Of a stretch of 48,989 nucleotides of DNA, positions 21,256 to 30,342 are shown one piece after another. Numbering within the stretch: the stretch's first letter is position 1; each line of letters starts with the position of its first letter. The notes under the pieces are model-generated. The model saw only the letters and a list, made by a program, of their open reading frames with translations. It was not told the DNA's origin and did no database searches. Source of the DNA: Microbacterium telephonicum (GTDB taxonomy: Bacteria; Actinomycetota; Actinomycetes; Actinomycetales; Microbacteriaceae); assembly GCF_003651225.1 (NCBI RefSeq), contig NZ_RCDB01000005.1:1-48989 (forward strand), written 5' to 3'. A program made the position numbers and the translations under genes.

Positions 21256-21480
21256 ATGAAGTCTACCGCCGTCGCCACGCCGACAACAGGCGTGCCCTCC
21301 GATCACGGCGTCACCGTGACCGTAAACGTCAACACCGGTCCGCCTGAGCCACCCCCTAGGGCGGCACCGAGCTGGGGCACGCTTCGCGTCCTCGGCTACG
21401 TCGGAATCGGACTCATTATGGCGGGCTTCATCATCGGAGTCACCCTGATGGGTGGGACGGTTTCGATCGTCCCCCCGTAG
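21256..21480 (+). CDS. Small single-pass membrane protein
   Basis: 74 aa; AAGGAG (21244-21249) precedes ATG 21256 by six bases. After a Pro/Thr-rich N-terminus, residues ~44-66 (V-L-G-Y-V-G-I-G-L-I-M-A-G-F-I-I) form one membrane helix. No family recognised. A strong hairpin follows seven bases after the stop; this is the last backbone-like gene before the mannan locus. Confidence 0.55.
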   Translation: MKSTAVATPTTGVPSDHGVTVTVNVNTGPPEPPPRAAPSWGTLRVLGYVGIGLIMAGFIIGVTLMGGTVSIVPP

Positions 21481-21486
21481 CTCGTC

Positions 21487-21513
21487 CCTCCCGCCGTCGC
21501 TGGCGGCGGGAGG
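21487..21513 (+). terminator. GC hairpin terminator
   Basis: CCTCCCGCCG (21487-21496) pairs perfectly with CGGCGGGAGG (21504-21513) around a 7-base loop. Confidence 0.7.
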
Positions 21514-22077
21514 ACGGATCTCGCGCAACGCGGGGGCGGCCGGTCGTTCCGCCCTAGGCCGGCGTATCGCGTGGGCGAGGGGTGGAACGGCGCGCATGCT
21601 GACATAACGGTGATTATCGGGCACTCATTTCGAGAAGGGGATCAGGCGGGTACCAGTGATCCTCAGCATTGAACCGCCAGGCCCTGGCAGGTCGGAATCG
21701 GCTACCTGGGTGCCGACGTGGTCACCGATGAAGCGTGCCGTACCAATGTTGAGGTCGCCGTCGCTTCTTGTCGCGTCAGGCAAGGCAACGGCTGACCCCG
21801 GATCACCCTCTAGATCCGAGTACGACGGCTCAAACATCGAGCAGTCCCCGAGGGAGAACGTCATCTACTGCAATCGCAGCTAGAACGCTTGGCGTCAACG
21901 ATGGCGACATTTCGTAGCATTCCACTTCCTCTGGCGGCTCATGTGATCGGTCAGCCGCGGCGGTCAAGACCGGTTCCTACCCCCGACCAAGGCGCTCAGG
22001 AACCTGGTACATACCCCGATGAGACGTTCGCGCCTGAGTAGGCTCGGACGATAACCCCGACTACTTGAAGGAGACCG
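21514..22077. other. Junction interval between backbone and mannan locus
   Basis: This 560-bp stretch has no convincing gene apart from a doubtful minus-strand frame at 21625-21864. I looked for terminal repeats or a recombination site shared with the other end of the locus (37976-38159) and saw none by eye. The LacI ribosome site is at 22068-22073. Confidence 0.4.
21625..21864 (-). CDS. Doubtful hypothetical protein or gene remnant
   Basis: A 79-aa minus-strand frame starting M-T-F-S-L-G-D-C-S-M-F with a mixed, protein-like composition (L-N-I-G-T-A-R-F-I-G-D-H-V). CTCGGGGAC-type bases upstream give only a weak ribosome site. It may be a small real gene or a remnant left where the mannan locus was inserted. 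Confidence 0.25.
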   Translation of the reverse strand: MTFSLGDCSMFEPSYSDLEGDPGSAVALPDATRSDGDLNIGTARFIGDHVGTQVADSDLPGPGGSMLRITGTRLIPFSK

Positions 22078-23124
22078 GTGTCGCGGATCACCATCGCAGA
22101 TATCGCCCGCGATGCGGGCGTGTCGACGGGCGCGGTGTCTTACGCTCTCAACGGGCGCCCCGGCGTGTCCGAATCGACCCGTCGACGAATCCTGACGATC
22201 GCTGAGAATCTGGGCTGGGAGCCAAGCCAAGCCGCCCGTGCCCTCACCGGAGCGGGAGCCGAGGCAGTTGGCCTGATCCTGGCCAGGTCGCCGGAAACAC
22301 TTGGGTTCGAATCGTTCTACATGCAGTTCATTGCTGGGATCGAACAAGTCCTGACAGTGCGGTCATTTGCCCTGCTTCTACAAGTCGTGCCCGACCTCAA
22401 CGCTGAAATGCTCACATACCGACGCTGGCGAGCTGCCGGCCGAGTAGACGGGGTGGTGGTCGTTGACCCCCGAGAGAACGACCCTCGGCTGTCCATGCTC
22501 ACCGCTTCCGACGCACTGCCTGCAGTGGTGGTAGGAAACCCAGAACTTGCGCCGGATGTGACCACAGTCTGGACCGATGACGCCGCGGCCGTTCGCGAAT
22601 CGGTGCGCTACCTGTTTACTTTGGGTCATCGCACGATCGCACGGGTTTCAGGAGTTGCTTCTTACGGACACGTGCACATCCGCGACGTCGCCTTCCACGA
22701 TGAAGTAGCTGCTCGTGGTGGCCAGAGCATAATTTCCCGGGCGGACTTCACACCGGAGCAGGGCGCTGCCGCGACTCGAACCCTACTCACAGCCGAAGAA
22801 CCGCCTACAGCGATCCTCTTCGACAACGATGTAATGGCCTTGACCGGACTGAGCGTCGCGCACGAGTTGGGCCTGCGAGTACCCCAAGACGTTTCGATCA
22901 TCGCTTGGGACGACTCACCCTTGTGCAAGGCGGCGTTCCCCCAGCTGACCGCACTGAGCCACGATGTCACCGCATACGGGGCGCATGTTGCCCGCCGTCT
23001 GTTCGAGCGCATTGGTGGCGCGGCCGCGGAGTCATTTGTGGACGCAACGCCCGTATTACGTGTGCGCGGATCGACCGGACCCGCACCGCGAATGACGCCT
23101 GTCCCCTTCCCTCCCAAGCACTAA
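22078..23124 (+). CDS. LacI-family repressor of the mannan locus
   Basis: 348 aa from GTG 22078, with AAGGAG four bases upstream. The N-terminal HTH reads I-T-I-A-D-I-A-R-D-A-G-V-S-T-G-A-V-S-Y-A-L-N, with hinge helix S-Q-A-A-R-A-L-T-G, followed by a periplasmic-binding-like sugar domain (V-G-L-I-L-A-R-S-P at ~63-71; I-L-F-D-N-D-V-M-A-L at ~240-249). It probably represses the locus and is released by a mannan-derived sugar; that ligand is inferred. Two LacI-type sites lie on the promoters at 23165-23194 and 25533-25562. Confidence 0.9.
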   Translation: MSRITIADIARDAGVSTGAVSYALNGRPGVSESTRRRILTIAENLGWEPSQAARALTGAGAEAVGLILARSPETLGFESFYMQFIAGIEQVLTVRSFALLLQVVPDLNAEMLTYRRWRAAGRVDGVVVVDPRENDPRLSMLTASDALPAVVVGNPELAPDVTTVWTDDAAAVRESVRYLFTLGHRTIARVSGVASYGHVHIRDVAFHDEVAARGGQSIISRADFTPEQGAAATRTLLTAEEPPTAILFDNDVMALTGLSVAHELGLRVPQDVSIIAWDDSPLCKAAFPQLTALSHDVTAYGAHVARRLFERIGGAAAESFVDATPVLRVRGSTGPAPRMTPVPFPPKH

Positions 23125-23164
23125 CGGTGAGACGTTTGGCCCTGGAACGGCATGGAGACCCAGC

Positions 23165-23194
23165 TTGACGATCAGGCACTTAAGCGATTAAGGT
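23165..23194 (+). promoter_or_regulatory. Alpha-galactosidase promoter with LacI-type operator
   Basis: TTGACG (23165-23170), an 18-base spacer and TAAGGT (23189-23194). CTTAAGCGATTAAG (23179-23192), with a central CG and CTTAA/TTAAG arms as in LacI-family operators, covers the spacer and most of the -10. A bound repressor would block polymerase. Confidence 0.7.
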
Positions 23195-23283
23195 GACTTT
23201 CGGCTCGGGCCCAGATCTTTCTGCGCTCGTTGCCACTACTGCCCCTCATGGACGACCGGGACAAAATGGCAACGGAGCATCGA

Positions 23284-25479
23284 ATGATCCACCTGAGCGC
23301 TGGCGGCGTGAGCCTGGTGCTGGCTTTCGACGGAGACCGCCTCCCCCGGGTCGTTCACTGGGGCGCTGACCTCGGCATCGTCTCCGAGGACGAGCTCATC
23401 CAGCTCGATAGAGCGCGCACAGTTCAACCCTTTGGTACCCCAGTCGACGGCGGAATGGCCGTCTCCGTACTCCCGGAGGCGTCTGCCGGGTGGCCGGGCG
23501 TCCGGGGAGTTGAAGGTCACCGGGCCGGCGCCAGCCCCTCGGTACGATTCGTCGTTACTGCGACACAGCTCGATGATCGGCCAACGCCGTGGGCTCAGGG
23601 TGTTGTCGTATCGGGTCAAGACGTCGCGGCTGGACTGGATCTGAGGTTGGAGATCGAACAGAGCGAATCCGGCCTGATCAGGATCCGCGCTGCCGTGACC
23701 GCTAGCCCGGGAACGTCGGCTGAGATTTCGACTCGGGCGGTCGACATAGACGTGTCTGCCGTCTACGACATCGCTGGTGTCTTGCCCGTTCTGCCAGTCC
23801 CGGCGCACGCGACTGAGTTGCTCGACTTCACTGGGCACCAGCTCCGAGAGCGGTCTCCGCAACGACTCCCCTTCGTTCATGGAACGCACGAACGGACCGG
23901 GCATCGTGGTCGCCCCGGGTTCGACACGGGCTACCTGCTCTGTGCCGGCGAGTCGGGATTCGGTGCCCGGAGCGGTGAGGTGTGGGCCGTGCATTCGGCT
24001 TGGTCTGGCAATCAGAGAATGCTGGCGGAGCGCAATTATCACGGCATAGCGCTACTCGGCGCTGGCGAAGCGCTAGAGCCCGGCGAGGTGAGACTCAAGC
24101 CGGGCGAAACGTACACGTCGCCCTGGATGTACGCCACATATGGGAACGGCCTCGACGCCGCCACCGCACGGATCCACGAGTGGCTTCGTGCACGAGCTCA
24201 TCACCCCGGCACACCCCGACCCGTGATCGTAAATACTTGGGAAGCGGTCACCTTTGACCACTCCCTGGATCGGCTGCTCACACTCGCAGACGCGGCTGCC
24301 GAGGTCGGTGCGGAGCGGTTCGTTCTAGACGACGGCTGGTTCGGCGCGCGACGGGGAAGCACAGCCGGGCTGGGAGACTGGGTGGTTTCGCCCGAGGTCT
24401 ATCCGAAGGGGTTGTGGCCTCTTGTTGATCACGTCCGAGAGCGCGGCATGGAATTCGGCTTGTGGGTCGAGCCGGAGATGGTCAACCTCGACTCCGACCT
24501 TGCCCGTGCCCATCCCGAATGGATCCTGACCGCCGGTGGCGGCCGAATGTTGGGCGCTGCGCGAAACCAGCAACTGTTGAACCTCAGCGATCCGGGCGCA
24601 TATGCACATGTGCTCAACCAACTTGATGCGCTCCTGAACGAGTACCCCATCGGGTACCTCAAGTGGGACCATAACCGTGAACTCGGCGAGGGCGGTCTGC
24701 CGCCGTCTGGACGGTCGGCGGCGCGCGCCCAAACCGAGGCGGTGTACCGGCTGATCGATGCTCTTCGCCTCCGCCATCCAGGCCTCGAGATCGAGACCTG
24801 CGCCTCTGGTGGTGGGCGGGTGGACCTGGAGATTCTGGAGAGAACGGACCGCGTCTGGGGATCCGATTCCACCGACGCCCACGAACGGTTGGATTTGCAG
24901 CGGTGGACCAACCTGCTCGTCCCGTACGAGATGCTCGGCGCGCACATCTCCTCACCGGTCGCACCAACTTCAGGACGAGCACTTCCGCTTGACTTCCGAT
25001 GCGCGATCGCCCTCTTCGGCCACATGGGTATCGAATGGGACCTGACGGAAGCCTCTAGCTCAGAGCGGGCGCGTCTGGCCGAGTGGGTTGCCTACTACAA
25101 GCGCCGCCGCCGCTTGCTGCACAGCGGGACGGTGGTGCACGCTGACGTTCCGGACCCGTCGTATCGCCTGCACGGCGTCGTGGATGAGGAACAGAACGAA
25201 GCGCTCTACGCCTGGGTTTGCACTGCTTCGTCGACAGTGTGGCCACCGCCGCCCGTCGCACTGCCGGGGATCGACCCTGACCGCCACTATCGCGTGGCTC
25301 TAGACGGCCCGATAACAGCGGTCGACGGTATCGCCACCCATTGGGGAGCGCCGCTGGAATGGCTGATGTCCGGAGGTGTGGAACTCCCCGGACGCATGCT
25401 GACAAGCGCCGGTATCGCGCTGCCGGAGCTTTTCGCTGACCGGGCAGTGATTATCCGAGCTATCGCAATCGATTACTGA
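23284..25479 (+). CDS. GH36 alpha-galactosidase
   Basis: 731 aa from ATG 23284, chosen for GGAG six bases upstream; ATGs at 23248 and 23266 and TTG 23230 are less well supported. It has the GH36 plan: N-terminal beta-supersandwich to ~300, a (beta/alpha)8 barrel with Y-L-K-W-D-H-N-R at ~458-465 (nucleophile D462) and G-S-D-S-T-D at ~527-532 (acid/base D528), and a C-terminal beta domain. No signal peptide, so it is cytoplasmic. It would remove alpha-1,6-galactose from imported galactomannan oligosaccharides; raffinose-type sugars are also possible. It has its own repressed promoter. Confidence 0.9.
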   Translation: MIHLSAGGVSLVLAFDGDRLPRVVHWGADLGIVSEDELIQLDRARTVQPFGTPVDGGMAVSVLPEASAGWPGVRGVEGHRAGASPSVRFVVTATQLDDRPTPWAQGVVVSGQDVAAGLDLRLEIEQSESGLIRIRAAVTASPGTSAEISTRAVDIDVSAVYDIAGVLPVLPVPAHATELLDFTGHQLRERSPQRLPFVHGTHERTGHRGRPGFDTGYLLCAGESGFGARSGEVWAVHSAWSGNQRMLAERNYHGIALLGAGEALEPGEVRLKPGETYTSPWMYATYGNGLDAATARIHEWLRARAHHPGTPRPVIVNTWEAVTFDHSLDRLLTLADAAAEVGAERFVLDDGWFGARRGSTAGLGDWVVSPEVYPKGLWPLVDHVRERGMEFGLWVEPEMVNLDSDLARAHPEWILTAGGGRMLGAARNQQLLNLSDPGAYAHVLNQLDALLNEYPIGYLKWDHNRELGEGGLPPSGRSAARAQTEAVYRLIDALRLRHPGLEIETCASGGGRVDLEILERTDRVWGSDSTDAHERLDLQRWTNLLVPYEMLGAHISSPVAPTSGRALPLDFRCAIALFGHMGIEWDLTEASSSERARLAEWVAYYKRRRRLLHSGTVVHADVPDPSYRLHGVVDEEQNEALYAWVCTASSTVWPPPPVALPGIDPDRHYRVALDGPITAVDGIATHWGAPLEWLMSGGVELPGRMLTSAGIALPELFADRAVIIRAIAIDY

Positions 25480-25532
25480 AACGCATCAGTGGCGGGATAT
25501 TGCCCCCGCCCGGGGAAGATGCGAAATCGTAA

Positions 25533-25562
25533 CTTGACCGCTTAAGTACCGCGCGGCATGCT
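25533..25562 (+). promoter_or_regulatory. ABC/mannanase operon promoter with LacI-type operator
   Basis: TTGACC (25534-25539), a 17-base spacer and CATGCT (25557-25562). CTTGACCGCTTAAG (25533-25546) shares the central CG and the CTT/TTAAG ends with the operator at 23179-23192 and covers the -35. The -10 is weak. Confidence 0.6.
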
Positions 25563-25632
25563 GTAGTCAGACGCCGGAGGCGGCGCTCGAAAACGTCGGG
25601 TCGGAGTGGACCCGCGAATGAAAGGACTGAAG

Positions 25633-27318
25633 ATGTTCCTCAAGTCAAACTCTCCGCGGCGCATGGCCGTTGTGGCGGGTGCTGCGACGCTGGGCGTACT
25701 GCTCGCCGCGTGCAGCGCGTCGCCGAACGGCAGCTCGAAAGGCGAAACCGACGGCTCCACCTTGGTCGCGTACACGGGGCAGGCCGGCGACTACCAGATC
25801 AACTTCAACCCGTTCTCCCCCTCCCGGATCGGTGGTCTGGGAACGATCTACGAGCCGCTGTTCTTCTACAACAAGGCCGAGGTAAGCGAGCCGGTCCCTT
25901 TGCTTGGGACCGAGCAGGTTTGGAACGCTGACGGCACTGAACTCACCGTTTCCCTGCGCGACGACGTCACGTGGAGCGATGGAGAGCCGTTCACCGCCGC
26001 GGATGTTGTGTTCACGTTCGAGCTGCTCAAGTCCACGCCGGGCATCAACAGCTCCGGGTTCGATGGAACCGTCGAGGCGGTCGATGACACGCAGGTGAAG
26101 TTCACTTTCGACGCGCCCGTGTTCGTGAAGGGCCCCGACTTCATGGCCACACCCATCGTTCCGGAGCACATCTGGAAAGACGTCAACCCCGAGCAGGATG
26201 TCATCGAGAAGCCGGTCGGCACCGGCGCGTACGTCCTCGGCGACTACAAGCCGCAAGCGTTCACCTACACAGCCAATCCCGACTACTGGGGTGGTGTGCC
26301 GGCGCTCGAAAACATCCGGTACGTCGCCCTCTCCGGGAACCAGGCCGGCGCCGACGGTATCGCCGCCGGCACTATCGACTGGCAGACCGGCCCGATCCCC
26401 GACATTCAGAACACCAACAAGAACTTCCCCAGCTACGACCACTTCACGCAGTGGCAGAGCCAGATGGTCCTCGCCTCTTGCTCCAGCGCGGAGCAGGGAT
26501 GTGAAGGCCCGCAGACCGACCCCGCCGTGCGGAAGGCCATCTACTACGCGATCGACCGCACTCAGTTGAACAACTTGGCGTTCGAAGACACTGCAGGTGA
26601 GGTGTCCCCGACGTTCGCGTTGACGCCCAGTCAGGACACCTTCGTCTCGGACGAGGTACAGGAAAAGGTTGCACCGATGTCGGCAGATGTCGATGCTTCC
26701 AGCGAGATTCTGGAAGAAGCTGGCTGGGTCAAGGGTGAGGACGGCATCTACGCCAAGGATGGCGAGCGACTTTCGCTGACTATCGAGGTGGTCACCGGCT
26801 GGACTGACTACATCACAGCGCTGGACGTCCTCGCCTCGCAGGCGAAGGCAGCCGGCATCGAGCTCACCGCTGCCCAGTCCTCGTGGAACGAATGGACCGA
26901 CAAGCGAGTCAACGGCAACTTCGAACTGGCTATCGACTCCCTGTGGCAGGGCCCTGTCTCTGATCCGTACTACGTCTACAACTACTTCTTCGCATCCAGC
27001 AGCGGCGCAAAGGTAGGCGAAGCAGCCGGGAACAACTACTCCCGCTTCTCCAGCCCGACGGTGGACAGCGCACTCGAGCAGCTCGCCACGCTGCCGCTTG
27101 ACGACGCGGCGGCTCGCCAGCCGTTGTTCGACACCATCCAGACCGAGATCGTCGACGCCATGCCGTACATCCCGATCCTCACCGGCGGCACCACCAGCAT
27201 CTGGAACACCGCCGACTTCAGCGGCTGGCCCTCTGACGACGATCTCTACGCCTTCCCGGCGGTGTGGTCGTCCTTCGATGCCGCCGAGATCTTCAAGCGG
27301 CTCGAGCCGCAGGGCTGA
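25633..27318 (+). CDS. Oligosaccharide-binding lipoprotein (SBP family 5)
   Basis: 561 aa from ATG 25633, with AAAGGA six bases upstream; ATG 25618 and GTG 25606 are alternatives. The lipoprotein signal ends L-L-A-A-C with the lipid-bearing Cys at ~27. The mature part is a family-5 (OppA/DppA-type) binding protein: L-R-D-D-V-T-W-S-D-G-E-P-F-T-A-A-D-V at ~115-132 is the family signature. Although the family is named for peptides, members in Thermotoga and others bind mannobiose and other beta-glycan oligosaccharides. The flanking mannanase and mannosidase genes make manno-oligosaccharides the likely cargo. Confidence 0.88.
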   Translation: MFLKSNSPRRMAVVAGAATLGVLLAACSASPNGSSKGETDGSTLVAYTGQAGDYQINFNPFSPSRIGGLGTIYEPLFFYNKAEVSEPVPLLGTEQVWNADGTELTVSLRDDVTWSDGEPFTAADVVFTFELLKSTPGINSSGFDGTVEAVDDTQVKFTFDAPVFVKGPDFMATPIVPEHIWKDVNPEQDVIEKPVGTGAYVLGDYKPQAFTYTANPDYWGGVPALENIRYVALSGNQAGADGIAAGTIDWQTGPIPDIQNTNKNFPSYDHFTQWQSQMVLASCSSAEQGCEGPQTDPAVRKAIYYAIDRTQLNNLAFEDTAGEVSPTFALTPSQDTFVSDEVQEKVAPMSADVDASSEILEEAGWVKGEDGIYAKDGERLSLTIEVVTGWTDYITALDVLASQAKAAGIELTAAQSSWNEWTDKRVNGNFELAIDSLWQGPVSDPYYVYNYFFASSSGAKVGEAAGNNYSRFSSPTVDSALEQLATLPLDDAAARQPLFDTIQTEIVDAMPYIPILTGGTTSIWNTADFSGWPSDDDLYAFPAVWSSFDAAEIFKRLEPQG

Positions 27319-27355
27319 CGAGCACTGAGTCGTCGCCCTTCATAAGGAGAGTTCA

Positions 27356-28345
27356 ATGAGCTATTTCGCGCGCAAACTCGGCTTTTACGTCGTCGCACTC
27401 TGGGCGGCGCTGACGCTGAACTTCGCGATCCCCCGTCTGATGCCCGGCAACCCGGTCGACATTCTGTTGGCCAAGCTGCAGCAGCGCGGTGGAACGGTGT
27501 CGCCGGAGACGCGCGAGGCTTATGCACTCCTTCTGGGGGGCGACGACTCACAGCCGCTGTGGTCGCAGTACACGAACTACCTCGCCAACCTCGTCCAGGG
27601 CGACCTAGGGGTCTCGGTCAGCTACTACCCGGCGACGGTCTCAGAGGTCATCATGCAGTCACTGCCATGGACAATCGTGCTCGTCGGGGTGGCGACCATC
27701 ATGGCCGCCACCCTGGGCGTGGTTCTCGGCGCCCTGGTCGGTTGGCGCCCGGGAAGCTGGCTGGATTCGTTGATCCCCTCAACCACCCTCCTCGCAGCCG
27801 TGCCCTACTTCTGGCTCGCCCTTCTGCTCACCTACCTGCTATCACGGGTATTGGGTTGGTTCCCGATGCAGGGCGGATACGACGTCACGTTGACCCCCGG
27901 CTGGGATTGGGAATTCATCTCCTCCGCCATCCATTACGGCTTTCTCCCCGCGCTGACCATCGTGCTGGCCTCCATCGGAGGATGGCTGCTGGGCATGCGC
28001 AACATGATGGTCTCCACCCTCTCTGAGGACTACATCCTGACCGCCGAGGCAAAAGGACTAACGCCGCGCACGATTCTCCGCACATACGCATCTCGGAATG
28101 CGGTGCTTCCCTCGGTTGCCGGATTCGCGATCTCCCTCGGATTCATCGTGTCCGGGTCAGTGATCACAGAACAGGTGTTCTCATACCCCGGCATTGGCAG
28201 TCGCCTGCTGGGTGCCGTCACTAACAACGACTACGCACTCATGCAGGGTGTGTTCCTCTTCATCACGCTTGGCGTGCTGGGAGCCAATCTCGTGGTCGAC
28301 CTTCTGTATGGCGTGATCGACCCCCGCACCCGTGCACGATCCTGA
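27356..28345 (+). CDS. ABC permease, DppB/OppB type
   Basis: 329 aa, AAGGAG before ATG 27356. An N-terminal helix and the L-M-P-G-N-P-V-D segment are typical of OppB/DppB, with about six membrane helices. The EAA loop reads A-E-A-K-G-L-T-P-R-T-I-L at ~230-241, where the ATPase docks, and F-S-Y-P-G-I-G-S follows. It is one half of the membrane channel for the binding protein encoded upstream. Confidence 0.9.
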   Translation: MSYFARKLGFYVVALWAALTLNFAIPRLMPGNPVDILLAKLQQRGGTVSPETREAYALLLGGDDSQPLWSQYTNYLANLVQGDLGVSVSYYPATVSEVIMQSLPWTIVLVGVATIMAATLGVVLGALVGWRPGSWLDSLIPSTTLLAAVPYFWLALLLTYLLSRVLGWFPMQGGYDVTLTPGWDWEFISSAIHYGFLPALTIVLASIGGWLLGMRNMMVSTLSEDYILTAEAKGLTPRTILRTYASRNAVLPSVAGFAISLGFIVSGSVITEQVFSYPGIGSRLLGAVTNNDYALMQGVFLFITLGVLGANLVVDLLYGVIDPRTRARS

Positions 28346-28363
28346 CTCGGAGACACGATCGAG

Positions 28364-29407
28364 ATGACGAACTTCACTCCTGACAACAATCCGGTTCCGG
28401 TCGACGCCCTCGCCGCAGAGAACGAACAGCGCGACCGTGCCGGCCGCCGGGTGCGATCCGGCTGGCGGATGCTGCTTCCGACCATGACGCCATGGCTGGC
28501 GCTCGGGCTGTTCCTGGTGGCAGGGATCATCGTGTTCGCGATAGTGGGTCCCTGGCTTCTCGGTGACCCCACCACGGTGCGCAACATCGGCATGACCGGC
28601 CCCTCGGCAGAATTCCTCTTGGGAACAACGAATACGGGGCAGGACGTGCTGGCTCAGTTGGCCGTCGCAACCCGCGGCTCGCTGGTGATCGGATTCACGG
28701 TAGGCATTTTGGCCACCGCTTTGTCAGCGTTCTTCGGGATCTACGGCGCCTACGTGGGTGGATTCGCGGACGACCTTTTCTCGCTGCTCTCCAACGTGTT
28801 CCTTGTGATTCCGGGTCTTCCGCTCGTGATCGTCATCGCGGGCTTCGTGCCGCGCGAGAGTCGGGGACTATGGACGATCGCCGTGGTGCTCGCCCTGACC
28901 AGCTGGGCGGCTGGCGCGCGCGTTCTCCGGGCGCAGACGCTCTCAGTGAGGAATCGCGACTACGTTGCCGCGTCTAAGATCTCCGGCGAAGCTTCGTGGC
29001 GCGTCATCATCGTCGAAATTCTGCCGAACCTTCTGCCGGTTCTCGCCTCGGGGTTCGTCTTCGCGGTGATCGCTGCCATCCTCGGAGAGGCCGGTCTGGC
29101 CTTCATCGGATTGGGTGCGTCGAATTCGTCGACGTTGGGAACAATGCTGTACTTCGCGCAGAACGCGTTCGCACTTTCCGTCGGCGCGTGGTGGTGGTTC
29201 CTCCCGCCTGGGCTCATCATCGCGTTGCTTGGGATGGGATTGTCCCTCATCAACTTCTCGATTGACGAGATCATCAACCCGAAGCTCAAGCACCTGCGTC
29301 AGCACCGTAAGCGGGCCCGGAAAGCGGCCAAGCTCGAGCGCGAGATGGCCCGTGAACAGCATCGTGCACAAGACCACGAATCAGCCATCGAGGTGGCAGC
29401 GCGATGA
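28364..29407 (+). CDS. ABC permease, DppC/OppC type
   Basis: 347 aa. A cytoplasmic N-terminal ~45 residues, first helix L-G-L-F-L-V-A-G-I-I-V-F-A-I, the G-T-T-N-T-G-Q-D-V-L segment typical of OppC, about six helices and an EAA-like loop around residues 200-215 (S-K-I-S-G-E-A-S-W-R). The C-terminal ~40 residues are an unusual long charged helix (K-H-R-K-R-A-R-K-A-A-K-type) in the cytoplasm. Overlaps the next gene by ATGA. It forms the channel with the preceding permease. Confidence 0.9.
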   Translation: MTNFTPDNNPVPVDALAAENEQRDRAGRRVRSGWRMLLPTMTPWLALGLFLVAGIIVFAIVGPWLLGDPTTVRNIGMTGPSAEFLLGTTNTGQDVLAQLAVATRGSLVIGFTVGILATALSAFFGIYGAYVGGFADDLFSLLSNVFLVIPGLPLVIVIAGFVPRESRGLWTIAVVLALTSWAAGARVLRAQTLSVRNRDYVAASKISGEASWRVIIVEILPNLLPVLASGFVFAVIAAILGEAGLAFIGLGASNSSTLGTMLYFAQNAFALSVGAWWWFLPPGLIIALLGMGLSLINFSIDEIINPKLKHLRQHRKRARKAAKLEREMAREQHRAQDHESAIEVAAR

Positions 29408-30342
29408 CAATCTCGACGCAGAGAAAAGAGGACCCGCAGGTGTCGACGGGCAACGCTAGCGAGCGCGAGGCAGTCCTCACCGTCACTGACCTCACCGTTG
29501 TGTACGAGGTGGAAAACCCGGTGACAGCTGTGAAGAGCGCCAGCCTGACATTGCATCGCGGGGAGATCCTCGGCCTGGCAGGCGAGTCCGGCTGCGGTAA
29601 GACGACTCTCGCGTACGCCATCAACCGGTTGCACCGCCCCCCCGCACGGGTCGCTTCAGGATCGATCGTTTTCCACGACGCGACCGGTCAGGACATTGAT
29701 GTGCTGGCACTGGAGGACAACGCGCTTCGGGCATTCCGGTGGGACAAGCTGTCGATGGTGTTTCAGGGTGCCATGAACGCCCTCAACCCTGTCATCTCCA
29801 TCCGAGCACAACTGCGTGACACCTTGAGGACCCATCGGCCCAAGATGTCTAACCGGGAGATCCGGCGCCGCTCTGAAGAGGTTCTTGCGCGCGTCGGGGT
29901 GGATCCCAAACGCATCGGGTCGTATCCGCACGAGCTGTCCGGAGGCATGCGTCAACGCGTGATGATCGCGATGGCGATGCTGCTCGAGCCACAGGTCATG
30001 ATCATGGACGAGCCCACCACCGCTCTAGATGTGGTGGTGCAACGCGACATCCTCCGGGAGATCCTCCGACTGCGGGACGAGTTGAACTTCGCTGTCGTCT
30101 TCATCACCCATGATCTGCCGCTCCTGCTCGAGATCAGCGACCGCATCGCAGTGATGCTCGAGGGCGAAATCGTCGAGCTTGGCACATCCGACGAGCTCTA
30201 CACCCACGCGCGGCATCCATATACGCGCCGTCTGTTGAGCTCCTTCCCCAGTCTTGCTGGAGACCGCGGCAGTTTCATTCGCACCGGTGAGGACCACACC
30301 GCCACGTTGCCGCTCAAACGCACCGAGGAGAACCAGTCATGA
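29404..30342 (+). CDS. ABC ATPase, DppD/OppD type
   Basis: 312 aa. Walker A G-E-S-G-C-G-K-T at ~60-67, signature L-S-G-G-M-R-Q-R-V, Walker B V-M-I-M-D-E-P-T, and an H-loop I-T-H-D. The Opp-type tail has H-P-Y-T-R-R-L-L at ~270. It powers import through the two preceding permeases together with the next ATPase, which it overlaps by ATGA. Confidence 0.9.
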   Translation: MTISTQRKEDPQVSTGNASEREAVLTVTDLTVVYEVENPVTAVKSASLTLHRGEILGLAGESGCGKTTLAYAINRLHRPPARVASGSIVFHDATGQDIDVLALEDNALRAFRWDKLSMVFQGAMNALNPVISIRAQLRDTLRTHRPKMSNREIRRRSEEVLARVGVDPKRIGSYPHELSGGMRQRVMIAMAMLLEPQVMIMDEPTTALDVVVQRDILREILRLRDELNFAVVFITHDLPLLLEISDRIAVMLEGEIVELGTSDELYTHARHPYTRRLLSSFPSLAGDRGSFIRTGEDHTATLPLKRTEENQS

